DNA of 9,907 nt from Pseudomonadota bacterium. Its GTDB lineage: Bacteria; Desulfobacterota; BSN033; WVXP01; G020346125. Location of the stretch: the NCBI GenBank assembly GCA_030608745.1, contig JAUWDQ010000085.1:1-9907 (forward strand), read 5' to 3'. Shown piece after piece: positions 1 to 6,691 of the stretch. Below the pieces are notes generated by a model. That model saw only the letters and a program-made list of their open reading frames with translations, was not told where the DNA came from and did not search any database. The position numbers and the translations under genes were made by a program. How positions within the stretch are numbered: position 1 is the stretch's first letter; each line of letters starts with the position of its first letter.

Positions 1-1
1 G

Positions 2-1105
2 GAGATGCGCCTCATCAGCGGACAAATGGCCAATACAGCCGTGTTCAGCGCGATGGTGGATTACATCAACCGCGCAGACCGCAAGCGCGAACCGCGGCGA
101 ATTCGCCAGGTGATGAACAACCACATTGGCAAGGGTGGTCACCTCAGCGCTCAGCCGATGGGCGCCCTGAGGGACTATGTTGCCCATGACCCGCGCACGG
201 AGCGCCCGGCTGTGGTAAATTTCCCGGTGCTGGCCGACAATCACTACAACATTGACGTGCCAGCCACACTGGAACTTATCGATGAATATCGACCGGAGCT
301 GATCATCTTCGGCAAGAGTATGGTCCTACACAAAGAACCGGTCGCTGAGATCTGCCAATTCCTTAACACCCAGGGTATTGATGCGGTGGTGATGTACGAT
401 ATGGCCCACGTGCTCGGGCTCATCGGCCCGCACTTTCAACAGCCGTTTGCCGAAGGGGCGGACTTCGTGACCGGCTCGACGCACAAGACATTCTTCGGCA
501 CCCAGCGTGGCGTTGTGGGCAGCAGGTTCCAGGAGCACGAAGAGCGTTACGAGCTCTGGAAAGCCCTCTATCGGCGGTCATTCCCCGGCTCGGTGTCCAA
601 CCACCACCTCGGCACGTTGCTGGGGCTACTGATAGCCGCCAACGAGATGAACCACTTCAAGGACGAATACCAGACCAAGGTGATCGCCAACGCCAAGGCG
701 TTCGCCAGAGCGATGAAGGACTGCGGCCTGGATGTCGCTGGCTATCCAACTATTGATTTTACCGAAACACACCAGGTGGTGGTGAATGTGGGTTACGGCT
801 GCGGCCCGGAAATCGCCGGCCGACTCGAAGCCAACAACATAATTTGCAACTATCAGGCCAGCCCAGACGAAGAGGGCTTCACGGCCTCAGGGTCTCTGCG
901 GATGGGCGTATCTGAGATGACTCGCTTCGGTATGGGAAAAGACGACTTCCGCGCCCTGGCTTTCCTGATTCACGACGTAGTGATGAACAAAGCTAACGTC
1001 ACCGACCAGGTCAAGGAGTTGAGGGAACGGTTCTGCGAACTTCAGTTCTGCTTCCGCGGCAACGAATACGCCGACGTTATGGAGAAGCTTCACGAGCTTC
1101 TTTGA
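2..1105 (+). CDS. Serine hydroxymethyltransferase-family PLP enzyme, 5' truncated by the window edge
   Basis: The frame is open to the left edge and the codon before the first ATG (position 5) still reads Glu, so this is the C-terminal part of a longer protein; roughly the first 80-100 residues of a normal SHMT appear to be missing. Numbering from that ATG, a QMANTAVF stretch (7-14) matches the SHMT 'QANxAV' region, a D-M-A-H motif (122-125) holds the Asp/His pair that contacts the PLP ring, and STHKTFFGTQRG (158-169) carries the Schiff-base lysine K161. Known SHMTs move a one-carbon unit between serine and tetrahydrofolate. This protein is clearly diverged: the usual HKT-LRGPRGG segment is altered, and the C-terminal SGLRLGT-like region reads SGSLRMGVSEMTR. 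Function on another amino acid (alpha-methylserine or a threonine-aldolase-like reaction) is possible. Its arginine codons are mostly CGN, unlike genes further right. Family is certain, substrate is not. Confidence 0.85.
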   Translation, partial: EMRLISGQMANTAVFSAMVDYINRADRKREPRRIRQVMNNHIGKGGHLSAQPMGALRDYVAHDPRTERPAVVNFPVLADNHYNIDVPATLELIDEYRPELIIFGKSMVLHKEPVAEICQFLNTQGIDAVVMYDMAHVLGLIGPHFQQPFAEGADFVTGSTHKTFFGTQRGVVGSRFQEHEERYELWKALYRRSFPGSVSNHHLGTLLGLLIAANEMNHFKDEYQTKVIANAKAFARAMKDCGLDVAGYPTIDFTETHQVVVNVGYGCGPEIAGRLEANNIICNYQASPDEEGFTASGSLRMGVSEMTRFGMGKDDFRALAFLIHDVVMNKANVTDQVKELRERFCELQFCFRGNEYADVMEKLHELL

Positions 1106-1279
1106 GAAGCAAGATGATAAGTGCAGCAAGAGTAGTGGGGGATCAGGCCCGTGCACTGAACAATGAAGCTTGGGTAAGCGAAATATGCAATCTTTGCAAT
1201 CGTTTCTTAACTTCCAAAGCCGAATGTATTAATGATTGCCTTAGCGGAAGATGCAGCTAAGAGTAAGGAGGAGTAAGTT

Positions 1280-2578
1280 ATGGATCTTTTCGCCAAGAGG
1301 GTTGGACTCATCGATACTGAGAATGCTTTTAAGATAGGGCCTTTAATCCGAGCCGTTGAGGAGCAGGGGAAAGAGGTGATTAAATGCAATCTGGGGGAGC
1401 CGGATTTCCCCGTTCCAGAATTTATCAAGGAGGAGGTCAAAGGGCAGCTTGATCGGGATAACACGCACTATTGTGATCCCCAGGGGATTCCTTCACTCCG
1501 TGCCGCCGTTGCAAAGCAGCTTGCGGAAACCCGAGGAATTCGGGCAACACCAGATCGAGTCGTGGTGTTTCCCGGTGCTAAACCTCCCATTGGCTTGTGC
1601 CAGCAAACCTATTGCGATCCCGGGGATGAGATCATTTACCCCAGCCCTGGATTTCCCATCTATGAATCATTTATCAATTATGTGGGGGCTCGCCCCGTCC
1701 CCCTGCATTTGAGCGAGGAGAGGAATTTTTCTTTTTCAGGGGTGGATATTGGACCTCTCATCACCCAGAAGACAAAGATGATCATCCTTAACTTCCCCTC
1801 GAATCCCACGGGAGGTGTGGCCTCTGCGGAACAACTTCGAGACCTAGCTGATGTGATTCAAAGGCGGTGTTCCCCAGACATTCGCGTGTTTTCCGATGAG
1901 GTGTATGAACAGATCATCTTCGATGACAACGAGCACCATAGTATCAGCTCGTGTCCAGGGATGGAGGAGATCACCATCCTGGTCAGTGGGGCTTCGAAAA
2001 GCTTTTCCTGGACGGGGGGCAGAATCGGCTGGGCTCTCTTCCCCACGGTGGAGGAGGCTGAGGTCTTCAGGAATCTCAATATTAACTATTTTTCCTGTAT
2101 TCCTCCCTACAATCAGGAAGGAGCTCGTATCGCCCTTGAGTCACCACTCAGCCAGGATGCCATTCGGAAGATGGTGACCATTTTCCAGGAACGGAGGGAA
2201 ATAGTCGTCGATGGACTGAATGCTATTGAGGGCATTCTTTGCCAAAAACCCAAGGGGGCATTCTATGCCTTCCCGAACATCAGCGAGGTATGTGGGAACC
2301 TGGGGATATTCGATGCATTCCGGAGTCTTCCTCCTAATATTCGGGGGAAGACAAGCCCTTCGACCCTTTTCCAGATGTTCTTGCTGTTCGAACATCAGGT
2401 GGCAACCATGGATCGGAAGTCCTTTGGTCGCATTGGAGCCGAGAACTTCCACTATTTGCGACTCTCCTTCGCCACGGACACGGAATCTCTGAGAGAGGGG
2501 TTGAGACGCATCTCCCGAGCCTGCGGGGACAGGGAAGGTTTCAGGCGTTTTTTCCACCGGGGAGAACGTCTCTATTGA
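1280..2578 (+). CDS. Pyridoxal phosphate-dependent aminotransferase, class I/II (aspartate aminotransferase fold)
   Basis: A complete 432-residue fold-type I aminotransferase. Visible landmarks: NLGEPDFP near 37-44, the N-P-T-G motif at 175-178, DEVYE at 206-210 (Asp for the PLP pyridine nitrogen, Tyr for O3'), SGASKSFSWTGGRIG with Schiff-base lysine K240 and phosphate-binding R248, and the substrate carboxylate arginine R394 in YLRLSFA. These are the full set of catalytic residues, so the enzyme should be active. The stretch at about 340-390 between the small-domain strand and R394 is long and does not match a standard AspC, so the amino donor cannot be read from sequence. The ATG at 1280 follows an excellent AAGGAGGAG (1265-1273) at 6 nt. 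It lies 174 bp after the SHMT-family gene, on the same strand; a 9-bp-period repeat of TGCAATC (1186-1192, 1195-1201) lies in between. No clear promoter was found there. Confidence 0.92.
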   Translation: MDLFAKRVGLIDTENAFKIGPLIRAVEEQGKEVIKCNLGEPDFPVPEFIKEEVKGQLDRDNTHYCDPQGIPSLRAAVAKQLAETRGIRATPDRVVVFPGAKPPIGLCQQTYCDPGDEIIYPSPGFPIYESFINYVGARPVPLHLSEERNFSFSGVDIGPLITQKTKMIILNFPSNPTGGVASAEQLRDLADVIQRRCSPDIRVFSDEVYEQIIFDDNEHHSISSCPGMEEITILVSGASKSFSWTGGRIGWALFPTVEEAEVFRNLNINYFSCIPPYNQEGARIALESPLSQDAIRKMVTIFQERREIVVDGLNAIEGILCQKPKGAFYAFPNISEVCGNLGIFDAFRSLPPNIRGKTSPSTLFQMFLLFEHQVATMDRKSFGRIGAENFHYLRLSFATDTESLREGLRRISRACGDREGFRRFFHRGERLY

Positions 2579-2598
2579 AAGCGGTGTAACGTTCCCAC

Positions 2599-2622
2599 CG
2601 AGAAATAGGGCCGGTTTTCTCG
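2599..2622 (+). terminator. Weak hairpin just after the aminotransferase gene
   Basis: CGAGAAA (2599-2605) and TTTCTCG (2616-2622) form a perfect 7-bp inverted repeat around a 10-nt loop, about 20 bp after the stop codon. There is no T-run after the stem, so it would be a poor intrinsic terminator; it may only be a chance palindrome. Confidence 0.25.
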
Positions 2623-2656
2623 ACCCTCGAATGAGATGACAGGAGGATAGAATACC

Positions 2657-2707
2657 ATGAGGCCCAAAGTCTTAGCAAGCCGGTCCATTGCATTCATTCA
2701 CCGATGA
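2657..2707 (+). pseudogene. Possible truncated 5' end of a gene (2-hydroxyacid dehydrogenase-like start)
   Basis: A strong ribosome binding site, AGGAGGA (2641-2647), is followed 9 nt later by ATG (2657) and a frame of only 16 codons beginning M-R-P-K-V-L-A-S-R-S-I and closing at TGA 2705-2707. Such a well-formed start with no gene behind it suggests that the rest was removed. The peptide resembles the start of D-isomer-specific 2-hydroxyacid dehydrogenases (hydroxypyruvate/glyoxylate reductases), which often open with M-K-P-K-V-L-V-S/T-R. That would fit the upstream aminotransferase, but eleven residues are thin evidence. Resemblance to the family appears to end near codon 11 (about 2689), just before the stop codon of the oppositely oriented YjbQ remnant (2694-2696). 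It could also be a real but very short leader peptide. Confidence 0.35.
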
Positions 2708-2882
2708 TCTTCACGAGGACGCGCTTTTTCCTTCTGCCATTAAACTCTCCGTAAAAGATCTGCTCCCACGGCTCGAAGTCCAGCTTTCCATCGGTGATGG
2801 CGACCACAACCTACCGACCCATGGCCTGACGTTTCAGATGGGCTCAGAGATTCCGGCGACCCGATTGGGAAAGGGCGATCCA
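2694..2882 (-). pseudogene. yjbQ: Decayed C-terminal remnant of YjbQ / UPF0047 (secondary thiamine-phosphate synthase family)
   Basis: Reading the - strand toward 2694 gives AHLKRQAMGR, then TAG, then VVVAITDGKLDFEPWEQIF and YGEFNGRRKKRVLVKIIGE, ending at its own TGA (2694-2696). This is the unmistakable C-terminal strand set of the YjbQ family, whose members form trimers and can replace thiamine-phosphate synthase weakly. The TAG (2811-2813) stands where the family commonly has Gln or Glu, so a single CAG-to-TAG or GAG-to-TAG change explains it. A second in-frame stop (TGA, 2844-2846) lies in the expected D/N-A-D-A-H region, where the upstream homology continues only after a frame change. 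Nothing of the N-terminal half, including its metal-binding histidines, is present: the region upstream is occupied by the radical SAM gene. No start codon or ribosome binding site is visible. Identification of the family is strong; loss of function is near certain. Confidence 0.8.
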
Positions 2883-4205
2883 TCAAATAGGGGGGAACCT
2901 GAGTCGGTAGAGCCTCTTACCTTGGAGTATCTTCTTCCTCATGAACCGGTTTTGCATGAGGCCGAAGGGAAAGTAGATTAGTCGGTTGACCAGTGTTGGT
3001 GGAAATTCCAATTGGAATCGTCTTATGATGGATCCGGGGGAGTAAAACTCCCTCCAAGCCCATTTCCATCCCTCCCGCAACTGTCGGCGGTTCATCCCCA
3101 TGGGCTCGAAGTGAGGAGCGCGGTCCTGCTGGTCCTCCCTCAACCACCATCTCTCATCGGTCAACCTTCCCTCGGTCCTCATCCGATTATAGAATTCCGT
3201 GCCCGGATAGGGGGTCAGCATGGCGAACACCGCGGAGAAGATCTTGGCCTTGATGGCAAATTTCACCGTACGCTCGAAGACGGTGGGGTCGTCGTAATCA
3301 AATCCGAAGATGAAGGAGGCCCAGATGGCGATGCCATTTCGGTGGAGTGAGTTGATAACCTCCATGTAATGGGAGGGCCTATTTTGAAACTTGCCAATCG
3401 AGGTGATATTTTTTTCAATAATGGATTCAAAGCCGATAAGCAAGCCGATGCAGCCGCTTTGGGCCATCAAACGAATGGTCTTCTCGTCCCTTAACCCGGC
3501 CAGGGAAGCCTGCCCCATCCATTTCTTTTTCAAGGGAGTGATAGCCTGAAGCAGTTCCCTTGAATATCCCGGATGCCCGATGATGTTGTCGTCGTTAAAC
3601 ATGATGAGTTTATGGCGCATTCCCTTGACTTCGGATATGACATCGTTCAACGGACGGAGTCGAAAGGTATCCCCGAAGAATGTCCTCACCGAACAGAATT
3701 CACACCGATAGGGACATCCCCTCGTGGCCTGAACTACGCCCAGGGGGAAATATCCCTTGGACCCATGGATGTCGCGGCGCGGTACGGGTAAGGTCGAAAG
3801 ATCGGTCAACCGATTTTGTCGATAAGAGGCCTTCAAATTTCCTCTTTGGAAGTCCTTCAGCAATTGAGGCCAGCTCTGCTCAGCCTCGCCAATCACGACG
3901 GCATCGGCGTGTTCGGCGGCCTCATCAGGTACGGCAGTTGGATGGATGCCTCCCAATACGACCCTTATCCCCTTTTTCCGATAGGCGTCTGCGATTTGAT
4001 AGGCCCTCAAGGCCGTAGTGCTGAGGACGGTGATTCCAACGAGATCGACGTCCTTGAGATTCCTCTCGGGGTCAATGGGGTTGATTAGATCATCGGTGAA
4101 GGAGATTTTGGCCTCAGGGGGAGTGAGGGAGGCAATAAGGGGCAGGGAGAGGTTGGGAACGCGGGCGTTTTCCTCCGAGGCCGGAGAGATGAGTTCCAGT
4201 TTCAA
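2883..4205 (-). CDS. B12-binding domain radical SAM protein
   Basis: A 440-residue protein with a cobalamin-binding-type Rossmann domain first (about 1-125, with GITVLSTTALRAYQIA and VVLGGIHPTAVPDEA then VIGEAEQSWP) and a radical SAM TIM barrel next. The [4Fe-4S] cysteines are C164, C168 and C171 in RGCPYRCEFCS; GFESI and a late TPYPGTEFY segment complete the core. No DxHxxG histidine is visible, as in many members of this class, so B12 would bind base-off without that ligand, or binding may be lost. The C-terminal 80 residues are Trp- and Arg-rich with a short hydrophobic stretch, possibly membrane-associated. The family covers methyltransferases and cyclases of lipids, hopanoids and cofactors; the substrate cannot be assigned. 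The start is a TTG at 4203-4205 supported by GGAG (4213-4216) seven nt upstream and by the family-typical MKLELISP opening. Divergent from trmFO. Confidence 0.9.
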   Translation of the reverse strand: MKLELISPASEENARVPNLSLPLIASLTPPEAKISFTDDLINPIDPERNLKDVDLVGITVLSTTALRAYQIADAYRKKGIRVVLGGIHPTAVPDEAAEHADAVVIGEAEQSWPQLLKDFQRGNLKASYRQNRLTDLSTLPVPRRDIHGSKGYFPLGVVQATRGCPYRCEFCSVRTFFGDTFRLRPLNDVISEVKGMRHKLIMFNDDNIIGHPGYSRELLQAITPLKKKWMGQASLAGLRDEKTIRLMAQSGCIGLLIGFESIIEKNITSIGKFQNRPSHYMEVINSLHRNGIAIWASFIFGFDYDDPTVFERTVKFAIKAKIFSAVFAMLTPYPGTEFYNRMRTEGRLTDERWWLREDQQDRAPHFEPMGMNRRQLREGWKWAWREFYSPGSIIRRFQLEFPPTLVNRLIYFPFGLMQNRFMRKKILQGKRLYRLRFPPI

Positions 4206-4234
4206 AGGCTTGCTCCAGGGAAATTCGAATTCTT

Positions 4235-4264
4235 ATGGTAATGGAACATCGCTTCCTTTGTCAA
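4235..4264 (-). promoter_or_regulatory. Sigma-70-type promoter for the radical SAM gene
   Basis: On the - strand a perfect -35 box TTGACA (4259-4264) is followed after 18 bp by TACCAT (4235-4240). Transcription would start near 4228 and give a leader of about 20 nt carrying the GGAG site before the TTG start. The -10 box is only 4 of 6, so strength is uncertain. Confidence 0.55.
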
Positions 4265-4323
4265 GGGCTTGGGTTGGTTTTTTGTGGGCTTTAGCCTTTC
4301 TGGTTCTCCCTTTTGGTTTTCTG

Positions 4324-4352
4324 TTGAAAAATGTCTTTATTAGACGTATTAT
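4324..4352 (+). promoter_or_regulatory. Sigma-70-type promoter for trmFO
   Basis: TTGAAA (4324-4329) and TATTAT (4347-4352) are separated by exactly 17 bp, each 5 of 6 to consensus. A start near 4359 leaves a very short leader containing AAGGGA (4363-4368), seven nt before the ATG at 4376. Together with the - strand promoter this makes 4206-4375 a compact divergent control region. Confidence 0.65.
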
Positions 4353-4375
4353 GTGAATAATAAAGGGAAATCCAG

Positions 4376-5698
4376 ATGATAGGACTGTTTAAAAAGGGTC
4401 ATCTCATTATCATCGGGGGCGGTTTGGCCGGCTGTGAGGCGGCTTGGCAAGCATCATCCCGGGGAACGAAGGTGACCCTCTTTGAGATGAAGCCAAGCCG
4501 GTTTTCACCTGCCCATCGATCGGACAATTTTGGGGAATTGGTCTGCAGCAATTCGCTGAAGTCAACCTCCCTGGAGAACGCCGTTGGTTTGTTAAAGGAG
4601 GAGATGAGGCGTCTCGGTTCTCTGGTTATGGAGGCGGCCGATCACACGAAGGTGCCTGCAGGGGGATCTTTGGCCGTGGACAGGGAGGCCTTTGCCGGTT
4701 ATATCACCCGGGCCTTGGAGAAAAGGGAGGGCGTGGAACTGGTCAGAAGGGAGGTGGATCGAATTCCCCTCCATTTTCCAACCATCATCGCCACGGGGCC
4801 TCTGACATCGGATCGACTTGCAAAGGAGATCATGGTTCTAACGGGAACCCGATCCCTCTATTTCTACGACGCCATCTCCCCCATTGTCGCCCATGAATCC
4901 ATTAATATGGAGGTCACCTTTAGGGCGTCCAGATATGGAAAAGGAGGGGATGACTACATCAACTGCCCCATGACCAAAGAACACTACTATCGCTTTGTCG
5001 ATGAATTGCTCAAGGCTGAAAGGGTTCCGACGAGGGATTTTGAGAGAGCCCTCCCCTTCGAGGGATGTCTGCCCTTAGAGGAAATGGCGGAACGGGGTGC
5101 TGATACCTTGGCGTTCGGTCCATTAAAACCCGTTGGTTTAATCGATCCCAAGACGGGGCAACAACCTTTTGCCGTAGTCCAATTGAGGCAGGATAACCTC
5201 TCGGGTACCTTATACAGCATGGTGGGGTTTCAGACAAAGTTAAGATGGGGTGAACAGGAGCGAATTTTCAGGATGATTCCGGGACTGGAAAGGGCGGAGT
5301 TCTTTCGATTTGGAAGCCAACATCGGAATACATTCATCAATGCGCCCAAGGTGTTGAGGAACACTCTTCAGGGGAGGAAGCAACCGAATATCTTGTTTGC
5401 GGGGCAGTTGACAGGCGTAGAGGGCTACGTGGAGTCTGCGGCTATGGGATTGCTGGCTGGGTTGAATGGCCACCGGTTGATGAGGGAAATGGACTTTGTG
5501 GTCCCACCTCCAACGACGGCCCTGGGATCATTGATTACGTATATAACGAAACCTGCTTTTAAGGATTTTCAGCCCATGAACGTCAATTTCGGCCTCTTTC
5601 CTCCATTGAGCCCAAAGCTCAGGGGCAGGCTCAAAAGGAGGAGGTTGGCGGAAAGGGCCTTGAAGGATCTGGAAGCTTGGAAAAAAGAGATAGGGTAG
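4376..5698 (+). CDS. trmFO: TrmFO: methylenetetrahydrofolate- and FAD-dependent tRNA (uracil-54-C5)-methyltransferase
   Basis: This enzyme makes ribothymidine at position 54 in the T-loop of tRNAs, taking the methylene group from 5,10-methylene-tetrahydrofolate and electrons from NAD(P)H through FAD. The 440-residue length is normal. An N-terminal FAD-binding Rossmann motif, IIIGGGLAGCEAAWQ (11-25), is followed by FEMKP, HRSDNFGELVCSNSLKS with the conserved C57, PAGGSLAVDRE (95-104), FEGCLPLEEMAERG with the second conserved cysteine C231, and RNTFINAP and GQLTGVEGYVESAAMG near the C-terminus. C57 and C231 correspond to the two cysteines (53 and 226 in Bacillus subtilis) known to matter for catalysis. 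All key residues are present. It has its own promoter and is followed by a palindromic repeat, so it may or may not be co-transcribed with the downstream genes. It shares the folate one-carbon pool with SHMT, but no operon link is visible. Confidence 0.98.
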   Translation: MIGLFKKGHLIIIGGGLAGCEAAWQASSRGTKVTLFEMKPSRFSPAHRSDNFGELVCSNSLKSTSLENAVGLLKEEMRRLGSLVMEAADHTKVPAGGSLAVDREAFAGYITRALEKREGVELVRREVDRIPLHFPTIIATGPLTSDRLAKEIMVLTGTRSLYFYDAISPIVAHESINMEVTFRASRYGKGGDDYINCPMTKEHYYRFVDELLKAERVPTRDFERALPFEGCLPLEEMAERGADTLAFGPLKPVGLIDPKTGQQPFAVVQLRQDNLSGTLYSMVGFQTKLRWGEQERIFRMIPGLERAEFFRFGSQHRNTFINAPKVLRNTLQGRKQPNILFAGQLTGVEGYVESAAMGLLAGLNGHRLMREMDFVVPPPTTALGSLITYITKPAFKDFQPMNVNFGLFPPLSPKLRGRLKRRRLAERALKDLEAWKKEIG

Positions 5699-5732
5699 GG
5701 CTTTTGGGGTCATTTTTCAGTGAGGATTGACG

Positions 5733-5876
5733 GCTTCGTAAAAAGTCCAACTGCTGCGTTAAACTTCATCTTTCGTCATTGCGACGTACTGTAAGTACGC
5801 CTCATTCCTCAAGATTCGCAAGCCTTGCATTTGGAACTTTTTACTTTGCCGTCCCATTTTTGACTTTTTACGAGGT
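5733..5876. repeat. Palindromic intergenic repeat with 12-bp terminal inverted repeats (MITE/REP-like)
   Basis: TCGTAAAAAGTC (5736-5747) is matched by GACTTTTTACGA (5862-5873), a perfect 12-bp terminal inverted repeat. Inside, CGTACT (5785-5790) and AGTACG (5794-5799) make a perfect 6-bp stem with a 3-nt GTA loop, and the arms on both sides (about 5739-5784 and 5800-5843) pair imperfectly over most of their length, so the whole element can fold into one long hairpin. An extra AACTTTTTAC copy (5835-5844) sits inside the right arm. It fills the gap between trmFO and the next gene and has no coding potential. I recall repeats of this design in Desulfobacterota genomes, but could not compare here. 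As RNA it could attenuate trmFO read-through or protect the 3' end. Confidence 0.75.
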
Positions 5877-5888
5877 TATCAGGATTGG

Positions 5889-6401
5889 ATGAGGAGAAAG
5901 GGTTTTGTCATCGCTTTAGTCCTGGCCGCGTTGATTTACTTGCTATTCGTCAAGCCCCTTCTCATCTCAGAGGAAGCCAGAATAAAAAGGGGTGTAAAGG
6001 AGGGAGTTCAGGCCATCGAGGCCAAGGACCTGGGGAAATGTCTCCGGCATGTTTCCCTTCATTATAAGGATGAATATGGGTTAACGTATATGGGTGTTAA
6101 AGGGCTTTTAACCCGAATCTTCCAGGAATTCGATGTCTTCGAAATTAACCTTAGAAATGTCCGGATCACCTTCCTCGATAAGGAAGCAGCCTCCGTAACC
6201 TTCGGCCTCAAGGTGAAGGTGAGTTATGGGGGGCAAAAAGCCTATCTCCTGGGGTCTGGGGATTTTTGGAATCAGATAAAGATGAGTTTCGTCAAAGAGG
6301 GGCGTAGATGGAAGGTGACCCAAGTGGAAGGGGTTGAGGCCCATGGGATCGGGCAAGGATTGCCAAAGGTGGTAAGGAGATGCCTGGAGAATACTGTTTG
6401 A
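5889..6401 (+). CDS. Membrane-anchored small protein, probable NTF2-like fold
   Basis: A 170-residue protein starting MRRKG and then a single hydrophobic helix (about 6-22), so an uncleaved signal anchor with the bulk outside the cytoplasm, or a signal peptide without a clear cleavage site. The exported part runs: a helix with EARIKRGVKEGVQAIEAKDL, a conserved-looking H-Y-K-D-E-Y-G, a second helix ending in FQEFDVFEINLRNV, then strands (VRITFLD, ASVTFGLKVKVSYGG, RRWKVTQVEGVE). This alpha-then-antiparallel-beta order with a KEGRRWKV strand is typical of SnoaL/NTF2-like proteins, which here would be a binding or scaffold domain rather than an enzyme. I recognise no specific family. The ATG at 5889 has AGGA four nt upstream; the start lies 13 bp after the palindromic repeat. 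It overlaps the next gene by 22 bp. Confidence 0.8.
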   Translation: MRRKGFVIALVLAALIYLLFVKPLLISEEARIKRGVKEGVQAIEAKDLGKCLRHVSLHYKDEYGLTYMGVKGLLTRIFQEFDVFEINLRNVRITFLDKEAASVTFGLKVKVSYGGQKAYLLGSGDFWNQIKMSFVKEGRRWKVTQVEGVEAHGIGQGLPKVVRRCLENTV

Positions 6402-6691
6402 AGTGCGGCAAGCGTTTGCCAGAGGGAAGCTTAAAATACGTCGTGGATATTCGGGTTTATGCGGATTTCGATGGGGTATTGGACTTTCCCCGGGGAGACA
6501 TCGAGGAGGAAGTGCACCGATTGATGGGTGAGATTGAGAGGATGGATCCCCATGAACTGGAAAAGGACGTCTACCAAGAGATGGCTTTTCTCCTCTGTAA
6601 GGGATGTAGGGACAGATTTATGGAAGATCCCCTCTCCAGAGGTGAAGGGCCTTATCCTGCGGGAGAGGGCTCCTCTCAATTTATCCATTGA
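6380..6691 (+). CDS. Small four-cysteine zinc-ribbon protein of unknown function
   Basis: 103 residues with C6-x2-C9 in EYCLKCGKRL at the start and C73-x2-C76 in LLCKGCRDRF near the end: two zinc knuckles split by about 63 residues that are mainly acidic and helical (IEEEVHRLMGEIERM). The knuckles probably close on one structural zinc. The last 20 residues are Gly/Pro-rich and look unstructured. The start is inside the 3' end of the preceding gene (22-bp overlap), with AAAGGTGG (6365-6372) seven nt before the ATG, so translation is likely coupled. I do not recognise the family; small proteins of this kind often act as adaptors in nucleic acid or regulatory complexes, but nothing here proves that. 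Confidence 0.75.
   Translation: MPGEYCLKCGKRLPEGSLKYVVDIRVYADFDGVLDFPRGDIEEEVHRLMGEIERMDPHELEKDVYQEMAFLLCKGCRDRFMEDPLSRGEGPYPAGEGSSQFIH

Noticed and set aside
1106..1279. RNA gene or promoter between the two PLP-enzyme genes
   Set aside because: No tRNA-like cloverleaf or properly spaced -35/-10 pair was found; TATTAA at 1227-1232 has no good partner.
2141..2557. Open 138-codon frame on the - strand
   Set aside because: It lies wholly inside the aminotransferase gene, has no recognisable domain and no ribosome binding site; the + strand gene has all catalytic motifs.
2811..2813. TAG read as a recoded sense codon (suppression or pyrrolysine) in YjbQ
   Set aside because: The gene also lacks its N-terminal half and has a second stop and frameshift, so decay is the simpler explanation.
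2688..2981. Open 97-codon frame on the + strand across the YjbQ remnant
   Set aside because: It is the antisense of the YjbQ C-terminus and the end of the radical SAM gene; the peptide itself resembles nothing.
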